Source of the DNA: Halorhabdus amylolytica
Lineage (GTDB): Archaea > Halobacteriota > Halobacteria > Halobacteriales > Haloarculaceae
Direction of reading: 5' to 3'
Assembly: GCF_004944975.1 (NCBI RefSeq)
Contig: NZ_SPQG01000002.1
Location: 370,409-434,408 of the forward strand
Length of the DNA: 64,000 nt
Shown: positions 42,760 to 51,188 of the stretch, piece after piece
Numbering within the stretch: the first letter of the stretch is position 1
Layout of the letters: each line of letters opens with the position of its first letter
Notes under the pieces: model-generated
Told to the model about the DNA's origin: nothing
The model's input: the letters and a program-made list of their open reading frames with translations, nothing else
Databases searched by the model: none
Program-made: the position numbers and the translations under genes

Positions 42760-43317
42760 ATGGTAGACGTAATCGTCGCCGGCGGCGGCCCCGCCGGCCT
42801 GAGTGCCGCACTGTTCACCGCGAAGAACGATCTGGAGACGCTCGTCTTCGACACCGACGAGACCTGGATGCACAAGGCCCACCTGTTCAACTATCTGGGC
42901 ATCGAATCGATGGACGGCAGCGAGTTTATGGACGTTTCCCGTGCGCAGGTCGAGGACTTCGGTGTCGAACGCAACCAGGGCGAGGAGGTGACGGCCGTCG
43001 CGGAGACGGACGACGGATTCACCGTCGAAACCGACGAGGGCGAGTACGAGGCCGACTACGTCGTGCTGGCGACTGGCGCGGATCGTTCGCTGGCCGAGGA
43101 TCTGGGCTGTGAGACCACCGACGAGGGAATCGTCGACGTCGGCGTCGAGATGGAGACCAGCGTCCCCGACGCCTACGCGACCGGCGCGATGGTTCGCGCC
43201 GAGGAGTGGCAGGCAGTCATCGCTGCAGGGGACGGCGCTGCGGCCGCACTGAACATCCTCAGCAAGGAGAAGGGCGAACACTACCACGACTTCGACGTAC
43301 CCGCCGACGCGGAGTAG
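42760..43317 (+). CDS. Thioredoxin-reductase-like FAD protein, single-domain (185 aa)
   Basis: A short flavoprotein. The FAD-binding start VDVIVAGGGPAGLSAALFTA, the acidic strand end TLVFDTDE and the closing YVVLATGADRSL and AYATGAMVRAEEWQAVIAAGDG are as in thioredoxin reductase-like enzymes. The NADPH domain and the CxxC redox pair are both missing, so the chain is about half the usual length. Such short forms are common in haloarchaea. They may work as flavin-linked oxidoreductases with another donor. The TATA-like CCTTATTG lies about 25-32 bp upstream. It is monocistronic, with a divergent neighbour only after convergence at 43350. Confidence 0.85.
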   Translation: MVDVIVAGGGPAGLSAALFTAKNDLETLVFDTDETWMHKAHLFNYLGIESMDGSEFMDVSRAQVEDFGVERNQGEEVTAVAETDDGFTVETDEGEYEADYVVLATGADRSLAEDLGCETTDEGIVDVGVEMETSVPDAYATGAMVRAEEWQAVIAAGDGAAAALNILSKEKGEHYHDFDVPADAE

Positions 43318-43349
43318 CGTCGGGCCCTCCGCTCGGTGACCGGGTGCGG

Positions 43350-45092
43350 TTACCCGCTCGTCTCGTTCTCGGCAACCCGTTCGTCCTTGGGCGCGACGAT
43401 CTGGGTGTCCTGGCCGCGTTCGACCGGGATCCGTTCGACGACATCGCCGTTCTCGTCGGTGATGAGAATGTAGTACAGCACGTCCGAATCGTCCGGCGCG
43501 GGTTCGATGTCGGTGCCGTTCTCGCCGGCTTCAAGTTCACTTTCGTCGATATCACCGCGGACGAACTCCCGGATAGCCGTGTCGTCGCTGAGTTCGATCG
43601 CGTTGCCGGTGTCGGCGTTGACGAAGACGTTCCGCGTCACGTCGGTGAAATCGACCGGCGCGACCTTGATGTGCCACCAGAGGTCGCCGTCGACGGTCAC
43701 CGGGACCGGCTCGGTCACGACGAAGTTCTCTCCCCAGCCGGTCTGGGAGTCTTCTGACTTGGCGATGCCCATCGCCCGTTCCGGTCCAGTCAGGGTCTCG
43801 TCCCCAGTCCCGAAGTAGGTGTACTCGCCGGTATCAGCGTCGGCGAACCACACCTCGTCGAGACCGCGCGTGTCCTCGCCGTAGGGTTCCATCGCCGTGA
43901 CGTAGGACATCTGCTCGCCTTCGAGGTCGATGACGAACGGCTGTTCGTTGTCTGCCTCGTCAGGCAGGCGGGCGACTTCGACTTCTCCCTCGTGTTCGCC
44001 GATGACCGGCATCTGGTTGATGATCCCCTCGCGGTAGCCCAACGACGACATCTCCGACCGCGTCAACGTCATCGGGTACAGGCGCTGGCCGTCGAGGATT
44101 GCGTTGGCCTGTGCCTCTTCGGGCGTGAGATGCTCGATGGTTCCGTCGGGATGGACCAGGGCCCCACCATCCCACTTCGGCGTCGTGTGCGGGAACGGGA
44201 GCAGGTGCCATTCGTGACCCGTCTTCGGATAGTAGAGGTATGGGTCGCCGTCGTGACTGAACTCGACGGCGTCGTCGTTGTACTGAGAGAAGAACCCGCC
44301 GAGTTTGACGTTCCATCGCGCCGAGCGGTGCAGCCACATGCCCTCGCCGTAGGTGAAGTCGGCCTCGTAAACGTCGATCTGCTGTTCGTCCATCGACGTC
44401 ATGTTGGCGACGAGGACTCCGCGTTGATTCTCCAACAGCTTGTTTCTAGCTCCGTCCGGCTCGATCGGATACGACCACGCCAGCGAGCCGTCCTCCTGTC
44501 TGGCGATGTCGCTCGTCCCGAGACGGTGCGTTCGGTAAGAGACCGACCCGCGAGTTGTCACGTCCGAGACCGCACGCGGAACGACGCGTGGGTTATCGGG
44601 GTTGGCCTGCGGGAACGCTTCGAGTTCGGTCCCCTCGTCCATGGTCTGCTCGGCCAGCGTCCGTTGTTCGAGCGCACCCGATGGCACGCTTACGAGGATC
44701 GACAGCACGAACAGGACACCCACGATCCCCCCGAAGATCCGGAGCTTTCGCATCGCTGTCCCGCCACCTGCGAAAACGTCGTCGACCGGTGTGTGATCGT
44801 CCTCGAACAACACCGAGGAGAGGTCGGATTCGCTTCTTCCGCCGTCGAGTCGCCACGGCGGCGTGAACCACAGAACCAACGCTGTGATAGTACTACCCCC
44901 GATCAATACCACCCCGGAAGGCGAGAACAGTGCGGCGTACACCGCGCCGTGCACCAGTGGTCGAACCAGGAAGGCGATGCCGACGAGGATCGCGAGGATC
45001 ACGACTCGCGTCCCGAGGAAGTACGGCAACGGGGACCCCGACGACGGGACGTCTCCATCCGACCCGTCGTCGGAAATATCGATATCTGCCAT
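43350..45092 (-). CDS. Conserved membrane protein with large extracellular C-terminal domain (580 aa)
   Basis: I do not recognise a named family. A polar N-terminus (MADIDISDDGSDGDVPSSG) is followed by helix 1 (about 25-46), helix 2 (about 52-70), a polar loop and helix 3 (about 116-137). About 440 residues remain and contain no helix. They include beta-rich words such as GMWLHRSARWNVKLGGFFSQ, KTGHEWHLLPFPHTTPKWDG, EVWFADADTGEYTYFGTGD and NVFVNADTGNAIELSD. The C-terminal part probably sits outside the cell. The minus-strand box AGTATTTAAT (45117-45126) is about 25-34 bp upstream, so it has its own promoter. Confidence 0.75.
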   Translation of the reverse strand: MADIDISDDGSDGDVPSSGSPLPYFLGTRVVILAILVGIAFLVRPLVHGAVYAALFSPSGVVLIGGSTITALVLWFTPPWRLDGGRSESDLSSVLFEDDHTPVDDVFAGGGTAMRKLRIFGGIVGVLFVLSILVSVPSGALEQRTLAEQTMDEGTELEAFPQANPDNPRVVPRAVSDVTTRGSVSYRTHRLGTSDIARQEDGSLAWSYPIEPDGARNKLLENQRGVLVANMTSMDEQQIDVYEADFTYGEGMWLHRSARWNVKLGGFFSQYNDDAVEFSHDGDPYLYYPKTGHEWHLLPFPHTTPKWDGGALVHPDGTIEHLTPEEAQANAILDGQRLYPMTLTRSEMSSLGYREGIINQMPVIGEHEGEVEVARLPDEADNEQPFVIDLEGEQMSYVTAMEPYGEDTRGLDEVWFADADTGEYTYFGTGDETLTGPERAMGIAKSEDSQTGWGENFVVTEPVPVTVDGDLWWHIKVAPVDFTDVTRNVFVNADTGNAIELSDDTAIREFVRGDIDESELEAGENGTDIEPAPDDSDVLYYILITDENGDVVERIPVERGQDTQIVAPKDERVAENETSG

Positions 45093-45160
45093 GTGTCGGT
45101 CGCACGGCCGGTTCGATTAAATACTATGGGTTTAGGCGGGTACCCTCCTCTCGACAGCGA

Positions 45161-45331
45161 TCACTCCCGCCGATACTCCGGCGGGCCGGCATCGTCCGAG
45201 AGGAAGATGCTGTCGGCTTCGGGATCGAAGTAGACTTCGAGTGCCCGGAGCGCACCGGCATAGGCCGAAATCATGATGAACGCGAAGACGAACACGGCGG
45301 GCAGAATGAACTGGAGGACCATGCCCGACAT
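45161..45331 (-). CDS. Small membrane protein (56 aa)
   Basis: A 56-residue product, MSGMVLQFILPAVFVFAFIM, with one long hydrophobic helix (about 5-30) and a polar tail, YFDPEADSIFLSDDAGPPEY. It lies just upstream (68 bp) of the 580-residue membrane protein on the same strand. It is too regular in hydrophobicity to be a shadow. ATG 45331 or ATG 45322 could be used. Role unknown; a subunit of a membrane complex with its neighbour is possible. Confidence 0.65.
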   Translation of the reverse strand: MSGMVLQFILPAVFVFAFIMISAYAGALRALEVYFDPEADSIFLSDDAGPPEYRRE

Positions 45332-45376
45332 TGAGAGGGATGCCCGAAAAATATTGAGGTTCGATATCGGCCGGCC

Positions 45377-46354
45377 TCACTCGTGGCCTGCGATCCGTAC
45401 AGGTTCGTAGGGCTCTTCGAGGTACGCTTGATCGGATTCGCTGAGGTCGATCTCCAGGGCTTCGACTGCATCTTCGAGGTGCTCGACGCTGGTCGTGCCG
45501 ACGATCGGTGCGTCGACGGTCTCCTGTTCGAGCAGCCACGCCAGGGCGATTTGAGCCATCGTCACGCCGTAGTCCGCCGCCAACTCCTCGACGCGTTCGT
45601 TGATCTCCCGGCCGCCACTCTCGAAGTAGGGGTGTTCGCGGGCGTAATCGTCGGTCTCGCCTCGCGTCGTCGCGTCGAACTCCTCGTGCGGTCTGGCAAG
45701 ATAGCCGCGGGCCAGCGGACTCCAGGGGATGACGCCGATTCCCTCGCGTTCACAGAGGGGCACCATCTCGCGCTCCTCCTCGCGATACAGCAGGTTGTAG
45801 TGGTTTTGCATCGTCTGGAACCGTTCGAGGCCCGCACGCTCGCTGGTCGCAAGCGCGTCGGCGAACTGGTGAGCCCACATCGAGGAGGTGCCGACGTACC
45901 GGACCTGATTCCGACGAACGGCGTCGTCGAGTGCCGAAAGCGTCTCTTCGATCGGCGTGTCGTAATCCCAGCGATGAGTCTGATAGAGATCGATCGTCTC
46001 CATGCCGAGTCGATCGAGGCTATTGTCGAGTTCCTGTTCGATCGCCTTCCGGGAGAGACCCTGGGCGTTGGGATTGTCCTCGTCCATTTCCCCGTAAACC
46101 TTGGTGGCGACGACCTGCTCGTCACGGTCGTACTCCGAGAGGACGTTTCCGAGAACGCGCTCGGATTCGCCCAGCGAGTAGACGTTCGCCGTGTCGAAGA
46201 AGTTGATCCCCAGGTCGATGGCACGCTCGATGATCTCCTTTGATTCAGGCTCGTCGAGGACCCACTCCCGCCAGTCGCTCGTCCCGAAACTCATGCATCC
46301 GAGACAGATCCGACTGACTTCCATGCCCGTGGAGCCGAGGGTCGTGTACTCCAT
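45377..46354 (-). CDS. Aldo/keto reductase (325 aa)
   Basis: An NADPH-dependent aldo/keto reductase of the YajO/Tas-like group. It begins MEYTTLGSTGMEVSRICLG. The catalytic Asp and Tyr are in FDTANVYSLGESE, Lys in VVATKVYGEM, and His in DLYQTHRWDYDT. NADPH-binding residues are in GVIPWSPLARGYLARP and PIVGTTSVEHLEDAV. At 325 aa it is of usual length. It is probably a general aldehyde or ketone reductase. It stands alone; the divergent regulator gene starts 103 bp away. Confidence 0.93.
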   Translation of the reverse strand: MEYTTLGSTGMEVSRICLGCMSFGTSDWREWVLDEPESKEIIERAIDLGINFFDTANVYSLGESERVLGNVLSEYDRDEQVVATKVYGEMDEDNPNAQGLSRKAIEQELDNSLDRLGMETIDLYQTHRWDYDTPIEETLSALDDAVRRNQVRYVGTSSMWAHQFADALATSERAGLERFQTMQNHYNLLYREEEREMVPLCEREGIGVIPWSPLARGYLARPHEEFDATTRGETDDYAREHPYFESGGREINERVEELAADYGVTMAQIALAWLLEQETVDAPIVGTTSVEHLEDAVEALEIDLSESDQAYLEEPYEPVRIAGHE

Positions 46355-46456
46355 GACCGGTGGCAGGTTCGGCGTGGAGAAAAAGATTCGGCTGTGTGAT
46401 TATATAATTGGTCGAATCCAAATTATTTGAATCGACGGGGATAAGTACGCACAGAG

Positions 46457-46996
46457 ATGGACGAATCGAACCAGCGAACGTGGACAGAAACGCTCAGCGG
46501 TCGCGAACGCGTTCGCCGAGTCGTCGAGGCCCTGGAAGGGCCGACACCAGTGGGAGAGATCGCCGACAGAGCGGACGTCTCCCGGGCGACGGCCGACGAC
46601 GAACTCCGGCAACTGGCGAGCGACAACTGGGTCACGGAAACGGCTGTCGAGGGGGCCAAAGCGTACGACTTGAACCCCGTTCGTCTGCTCTTCGACGAAG
46701 TGACGGCTCTCATCGACGAGTGTTCTCGGGAGGAACTCGAATCACAGCTCGCCGAGTTGACCGAAGAGCGAGAGCAGTTGGCGCCGGAGTACGATGCCGA
46801 ATCGCTCTCGGCGTTTCGGAATCAGTTGGTCGAGAGGGAGTTGAGCGCGGCGGAGATACGGGAGCGTCGAAACGTCATCGAGACGTGGGAAGCGACCAAC
46901 ACGGACCGTCGGCTCGTCAAGCATGCCCTCCAGCTGTACGACGACGTGGTCGAACTGTCCTCGCCACCGACTGACTCCCCCCCAACTTTCGCATAA
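46457..46996 (+). CDS. HTH regulator of DUF7342 type, antitoxin candidate (179 aa)
   Basis: A winged-helix protein with LSGRERVRRVVEALEGPTPV and IADRADVSRATADDELRQLA, and a long helical tail with coiled-coil character (about 85-135: EELESQLAELTEEREQLAPE). This fits my memory of the haloarchaeal DUF7342 HTH family. The stop TAA shares its last base with the ATG of the next gene, so the two are coupled. Such a regulator-plus-small-protein pair is the usual shape of a type II toxin-antitoxin unit, with this as the repressor and antitoxin. Confidence 0.7.
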   Translation: MDESNQRTWTETLSGRERVRRVVEALEGPTPVGEIADRADVSRATADDELRQLASDNWVTETAVEGAKAYDLNPVRLLFDEVTALIDECSREELESQLAELTEEREQLAPEYDAESLSAFRNQLVERELSAAEIRERRNVIETWEATNTDRRLVKHALQLYDDVVELSSPPTDSPPTFA

Positions 46997-47487
46997 TGGT
47001 CGTCTTCCTCGCCAACCGGGAGAACCTCCAGAGCAAACGCCTCCACGACCGCATTCGCAACCGATTTTCCGGGCAACTCACGAACGTGCGACGACGACGG
47101 GCCGAACCGCGGGAAGCCGGCCAGTACCGCGTCGTTGGCGACGTGGATCCCCGACAGTTCCTCGACGATCCGGACTACTCCGGGACGAGGGCTCGAATCG
47201 AAGCCGGATTCCGACTCCGAACGACTGATCCGTCCGAACACTACTGGTTCAATTGGATCGAGCCGGAGCGGGACGTACTGGTTGGGTGGCATCAGGACGA
47301 CACGCACGAGGATCTCGGCCCCGTTCACGTTCAGGTGAACGACGGGTCGACGGCTGTCGACCACCGATCGGCCAGATTTATTGACGCGCATCCCCTGGAC
47401 CTCGTCGAACGGCGGCTCAGCTCATTACCTGATCTCGTCAAAGCTGTCGAATGGGACGATAGACAGCCCAATCGGTTTCGGACCTAG
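46996..47487 (+). CDS. TumE-like small protein, toxin candidate (163 aa)
   Basis: Begins MVVFLANRENLQSKRLHDRI. A central block, HYWFNWIEPERDVLVGWHQD followed by DTHEDLGPVHVQVND, recalls the H-rich core of the TumE/DUF6516 toxin family (aromatic-W, then H-x-H-like residues). The likeness is weak and made by eye. The basic N-terminus and central beta strands would fit a small RNase. It is coupled to the upstream HTH gene by a one-base overlap. It is read as a toxin partly because of that pairing. Confidence 0.55.
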   Translation: MVVFLANRENLQSKRLHDRIRNRFSGQLTNVRRRRAEPREAGQYRVVGDVDPRQFLDDPDYSGTRARIEAGFRLRTTDPSEHYWFNWIEPERDVLVGWHQDDTHEDLGPVHVQVNDGSTAVDHRSARFIDAHPLDLVERRLSSLPDLVKAVEWDDRQPNRFRT

Positions 47488-47527
47488 CGTAGACTCGTTG
47501 TAAATTTCGATGGCGAGTCCCGACCAG

Positions 47528-47536
47528 CCTTTATTA
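47528..47536 (+). promoter_or_regulatory. TATA box of the DUF433/DUF5615 pair
   Basis: CCTTTATTA lies 25-33 bp before ATG 47561, as for a leaderless transcript. It fixes the start at 47561 in preference to 47510. Confidence 0.55.
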
Positions 47537-47560
47537 CTGATTGGGACCTACAGTTACACG

Positions 47561-47848
47561 ATGAGCGAGATCGTCTCGACGGCCGAAGTGCTCGATGGTG
47601 CTCCGCGAATCGACGGGAGACGCATCGGCGTCCATCACATCGCAAAGCGGATCATCGACGCCGGTGAGTCCACCGAACAGGTCGCTGCTGACTACGACCT
47701 CGATATCGCCGACGTTTATCGCGCTCTCGTCTACTACTACGACAATCCGGACGAAATGCGTACGGTGCAAAAGAGGTCCGTCCCCGAGGACTTCACTGTC
47801 GTTCATGGGCCCGACGATCTCGACAAAGAAGCACAACGACAGGCATGA
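47561..47848 (+). CDS. DUF433 family antitoxin (95 aa)
   Basis: A DUF433 protein (VapB45-like). MSEIVSTAEVLDGAPRIDGR leads to an HTH-like repeat IDAGESTEQVAADYDLDIAD, and then YRALVYYYDNPDEM, the diagnostic family words. It binds DNA and neutralises the partner PIN-like toxin. The start at 47561 is fixed by the promoter 25-33 bp upstream. Its stop overlaps the toxin start by four bases (ATGA). Confidence 0.9.
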   Translation: MSEIVSTAEVLDGAPRIDGRRIGVHHIAKRIIDAGESTEQVAADYDLDIADVYRALVYYYDNPDEMRTVQKRSVPEDFTVVHGPDDLDKEAQRQA

Positions 47849-48180
47849 GGCTGCTGGCCGACGAACACATCCCACCAGCGTACGTTTCTGCACTCGACGG
47901 CGAGGGGCATGATGTCGCGGTCGTCGGTGACGAGATCGCGCTCGGTACCGAGGATACGATTCTATTAGCGTATGCACATCAGACAGATCGAGTTATCTTG
48001 AGTGAAGACACGGACTTCCGAGGAGCCGATCCTGAACTTGAGATCGACGCACATCCCGGCGTCCTCGCGTGTGATACGGCCGCGTCACCGGGAGAGATCG
48101 CCACGGCAGTCCGTCGTATCGAGGCGTTTGTTGAGGATTTTTCGGGAACTGTCCTTTTCGTTCCGGGCGATTGGCTCTGA
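47845..48180 (+). CDS. DUF5615 PIN-like toxin (111 aa)
   Basis: A PIN-like nuclease (Mut7-C/DUF5615 group). The N-terminal MRLLADEHIPPAYVSALDGE holds the first catalytic Asp/Glu. VILSEDTDFRG holds the second acidic cluster. The usual partner is DUF433, as found immediately upstream with an ATGA overlap. The predicted activity is RNA cleavage, restrained by the antitoxin. It is convergent with the malate:quinone oxidoreductase gene. Confidence 0.9.
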   Translation: MRLLADEHIPPAYVSALDGEGHDVAVVGDEIALGTEDTILLAYAHQTDRVILSEDTDFRGADPELEIDAHPGVLACDTAASPGEIATAVRRIEAFVEDFSGTVLFVPGDWL

Positions 48181-48197
48181 AGGCGGAACTCTGCCGG

Positions 48198-49541
48198 CTA
48201 TTCGTCCTTGCCACGCGGGAAGTTCCCGATCGTCGCCTCGCGGAACTCGTCCTCGTCGAACTCGATGTCGAGCCACTCGCTCAGCTGTTCGGCGTCACGC
48301 ATCGCGTTCTTCAGGCACGTCGAGGCCCCAGGCGAGGGCGTGATGTTGAAGATAACATCGTCCCCAGTGATTTTGGCTTCACCCATGTCCAGGGATTTCG
48401 TTTCCGTGTTGACGATCTGGGGCCGGACGCCGCCGTAGCCCTTCGCACGCTCGATGTCGCTCGCTTCGACGGTCGGGACGACCTTCTGGACGTGCGGGAG
48501 GAAGGCACGCTTCCCGACGGCGGGCAGATCATAGAGCAGGTTTTCGAGGACGTACGGCAACAGGGTCCGATCGGCGAGGATGTTCGCGTAACTCAACACC
48601 GAGTCCGGCGAGAGTTCGAACACGTCGAAGAAATCGGCGACCGTCGAGAGCCGACCCCGTTCCAGTGCGGGCACGACCTTGGCTGTCGGGCCGAAGCGGG
48701 TGAGTCCCTGGTCGTGGACCTCGGCGTCGCCGTGGACCGCCGCGAAGGGGAGTTTCGCCATCTGGAGCGTGTAGACCTTGCCGTTGAGCAGGCCCTCGTC
48801 GGCGACGAAGAAGCTCCCCGCGACCGGGAGCAGGGACATGTGTTCGCCGTAGCCCATCTCCTTGGCGATCTGGAGGCTGTGGGACCCGGCGGCGACGACC
48901 GTCGCGTCGCTCTGGTACCAGCCACGTTCGGTCTCGATCAGAAACTCGTCGTCGGTCTCGTTGACGCTCTGGACCTCCGTTCCCGTGAACACGTCCACCC
49001 CCGCCTCGCCCTCGACCTCGCGGACGAAGTCCGTCGCGAGCTCGCCGTAGTCGACCGTGTAGCCGTCCGGCGTCTGGATGGCGAGCATCTCGATGTCCGG
49101 GTCCCGTCCCTCGACGACCTTCGGTTCGATCTCGGCGATCTCCTCGCGGTCGATCGCCTCGAGTTTCGGGAAGAGATCGCCAAAGCCCTTCTCGTCGTAG
49201 CGGCGTTCGAGACGGTCGACCTCCTCGTCGCCGACCGCCAGCGCCATCTTGCTGCGCTTTGCGTGTATCTCCCGGTCGGAGTCATTGGCCTCGAGGTACC
49301 CGGCGACCATCTCAGCGCCTTCCTTGACCTCCTCGGCTTTCTCCAGAGAGTAGTTGGTCTCGATGTCTCCGAAGTGCAGCGTCTGGGAGTTGTTCGTGTG
49401 GTGGGAGTTGATCGCCGCGATCTCGGGTTCCTTTTCGAAGAGTGCAACCGATTCGACGTCGGTGAACTTTGTGACTGTATACAGAAGCGACGCCCCACTG
49501 ATACCCCCGCCGACGATGACGAGATCGTATTCGTCTTGCAT
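48198..49541 (-). CDS. mqo: Malate:quinone oxidoreductase-like FAD enzyme (447 aa)
   Basis: A membrane-associated FAD enzyme of the Mqo group that oxidises malate to oxaloacetate with quinone. FAD fold: YDLVIVGGGISGASLLYTVT. Mqo-like words are NSHHTNNSQTLHFGDIETNY, GRWYQ-type strand ERGWYQSDATVVAAGSHSLQ, LLPVAGSFFVAD, HDQGLTRFGPTAKVVPAL and ITPSPGASTCLKNAM. At 447 aa it is a little shorter than bacterial Mqo (about 490). L-2-hydroxyglutarate oxidase is the nearest alternative. It stands alone. Confidence 0.85.
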   Translation of the reverse strand: MQDEYDLVIVGGGISGASLLYTVTKFTDVESVALFEKEPEIAAINSHHTNNSQTLHFGDIETNYSLEKAEEVKEGAEMVAGYLEANDSDREIHAKRSKMALAVGDEEVDRLERRYDEKGFGDLFPKLEAIDREEIAEIEPKVVEGRDPDIEMLAIQTPDGYTVDYGELATDFVREVEGEAGVDVFTGTEVQSVNETDDEFLIETERGWYQSDATVVAAGSHSLQIAKEMGYGEHMSLLPVAGSFFVADEGLLNGKVYTLQMAKLPFAAVHGDAEVHDQGLTRFGPTAKVVPALERGRLSTVADFFDVFELSPDSVLSYANILADRTLLPYVLENLLYDLPAVGKRAFLPHVQKVVPTVEASDIERAKGYGGVRPQIVNTETKSLDMGEAKITGDDVIFNITPSPGASTCLKNAMRDAEQLSEWLDIEFDEDEFREATIGNFPRGKDE

Positions 49542-49658
49542 AGCTTGATCGAGGCCGGTCGGACACTTGAGTGACGCGCCGGCGGAACGGAATGCCTGGA
49601 GACTGAGACCGCCGCTCTCACGACAGACTCTTTGGGAGTACTTGCATACGTGACGGGC

Positions 49659-49871
49659 ATGCCCGAATACCCGATCGTCGTCCGAGAGATCGGCGGCCAG
49701 AATCGTCTGGGAGTCGAGGAAGCTGAGGACCTAGACGCCGACGTCCGCGAGGTGGTCACCGAGGGATACAATCGAATCGACATCGAGGAACGTTCCGACG
49801 GGGAACAGGTCGGGGTTGTCCTCGCCAGCGAGGATCGTCAGTCGATCGAGGACATCCGCTGGCAAGTCTAA
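49659..49871 (+). CDS. Hypothetical small protein (70 aa)
   Basis: MPEYPIVVREIGGQNRLGVE at the start, ending QSIEDIRWQV. It is acidic, with no cysteine, and is predicted to be a small alpha/beta fold. The ATG at 49659 is taken as start, since the upstream extension to 49632 (MGVLAYVTG) sits where the promoter of a leaderless gene should be. I do not recognise the family. It lies between the mqo and HalX genes. Confidence 0.6.
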   Translation: MPEYPIVVREIGGQNRLGVEEAEDLDADVREVVTEGYNRIDIEERSDGEQVGVVLASEDRQSIEDIRWQV

Positions 49872-49948
49872 TCGAGACGAACTATCGGTGAGAAGCGCAG
49901 ACAGGATACGAACGCGGCTTGTACGTCTCTTCCTGTGCGGTACGTGTC

Positions 49949-50575
49949 TCAATCGTCATCGGAATCCGAGATACAAGGTGTAGTCGGGAGAAGTTCAAAC
50001 CGAGACGTGTTCACGTCAGTGTCCAGCACCGTCGCGTCGAGTTGTTCCTCCATAGCAGCGATCTCCTCAAGCAGGGTCTGATACTCCGGACGGCTCGAGA
50101 GTATCGCGGACGTGTGGTGGGTCTCGAGCAGTTCCTTTTTTGCGAGTAGGGTATAGTACGTTTGCAAGCGTTTCTCACAGTCCGTGAGTTTACAGAGTCG
50201 ATCGACCGTTCCACGAAGTTCACACTTCGTGATTGGTTTTCGGAGATACTCCTGACAGTCGAGATCGAGCACGTCGAATTCGGGCTCGACCGACGTCACC
50301 ATGCCAATCGGCCAATGTGATGACTGGGAGCCGAGCGCCCGAAGGACCTCGTCACCGGATCGTTCCGGCATATTCCGATCGAGGAGGCCGATGTCGACAG
50401 TCTCGTCGATTAGTTCGAGGGCGTCTTCCCCGTTGGCCGCTCGGACGACCGTGTACTCACTCTCCAACCAGTTCGTAAAGAGGGTCGCCAGGGAGTCGTC
50501 GTCTTCGGCGAGCAGAACGGTTCGTGATGAGGCGTGTCCGGTCACGGTGATCCCCGTTCTCGCCTCTGTGTTCAC
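49949..50575 (-). CDS. Response regulator with HalX output domain (208 aa)
   Basis: A receiver domain (about 18-130) with VLLAEDDDSLATLF as the acidic pocket, phosphoacceptor Asp in DIGLLDRNMPERSG and Lys in QEYLRKPITK. It is followed by a HalX domain (about 140-200) with CEKRLQTYYTLLAKKELLET, a haloarchaeal output domain. No DNA-binding HTH is present. The partner kinase is not in the window. It is divergent from a winged-helix gene (203 bp between), which could be linked in regulation. Confidence 0.92.
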   Translation of the reverse strand: MNTEARTGITVTGHASSRTVLLAEDDDSLATLFTNWLESEYTVVRAANGEDALELIDETVDIGLLDRNMPERSGDEVLRALGSQSSHWPIGMVTSVEPEFDVLDLDCQEYLRKPITKCELRGTVDRLCKLTDCEKRLQTYYTLLAKKELLETHHTSAILSSRPEYQTLLEEIAAMEEQLDATVLDTDVNTSRFELLPTTPCISDSDDD

Positions 50576-50778
50576 GGGATGGGATGATATAGGACGGAGC
50601 CGAGTTGCAATCGAGAGAATGCACGACGAGGGTTCGTAGAACTCCCCAACGGCAGCCGGACTCTCGAAGACTCACGCCGCAGTGTACTGTACAGCCGTCG
50701 TTTCGAACGACGTGACCGTTCTCAACTGAGAAGTCGGGATAGCACCGTTTTGGAGGCTTCGATGGGGGTATTACGTGT

Positions 50779-51114
50779 ATGCTACGAGACGATGCGGCAG
50801 ATGACCTGGTCGAAATCGTGGTCGACGAGTACAGCAATGCCATCCTGACCGCGGCAAGTGCCAAGCCGGTGACTGTCGACGAAATCACCAACGCCGTCAG
50901 TATGTCCTCCGCAACGGCGTATCGCCGCATCAACGACCTCCTCACGTACGACCTCCTGGACGAACAGACCTGGATCGACGAAACTGGTACCCAGTGTCAC
51001 GTCTATGAGGCCAACTTCGAGACCCTCAAAATCGAAATCGTCGACGGGATTGCCTACCTGCACATCGTTCAGGAAACGAACCACAACTTGGCCCGCATCT
51101 GGGAGTACCGATGA
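50779..51114 (+). CDS. Winged-helix transcriptional regulator (111 aa)
   Basis: An ArsR-like winged helix. IVVDEYSNAILTAASAKPVT, then EITNAVSMSSATAYRRINDL (recognition helix) and LLTYDLLDEQTWIDETGTQ (wing). The C-terminal strand TLKIEIVDGIAYLHIV may be a dimer or ligand surface. This one-domain type is common beside haloarchaeal two-component genes. It may respond to the HalX regulator system that is divergent to it. Confidence 0.8.
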   Translation: MLRDDAADDLVEIVVDEYSNAILTAASAKPVTVDEITNAVSMSSATAYRRINDLLTYDLLDEQTWIDETGTQCHVYEANFETLKIEIVDGIAYLHIVQETNHNLARIWEYR

Positions 51115-51188
51115 TCGAACGTGTCACTTCCAGGCCACCCTTCGATCTTCGAGTGGTTCCCACGCTGTCTATCGCCCGCCACAGACGG

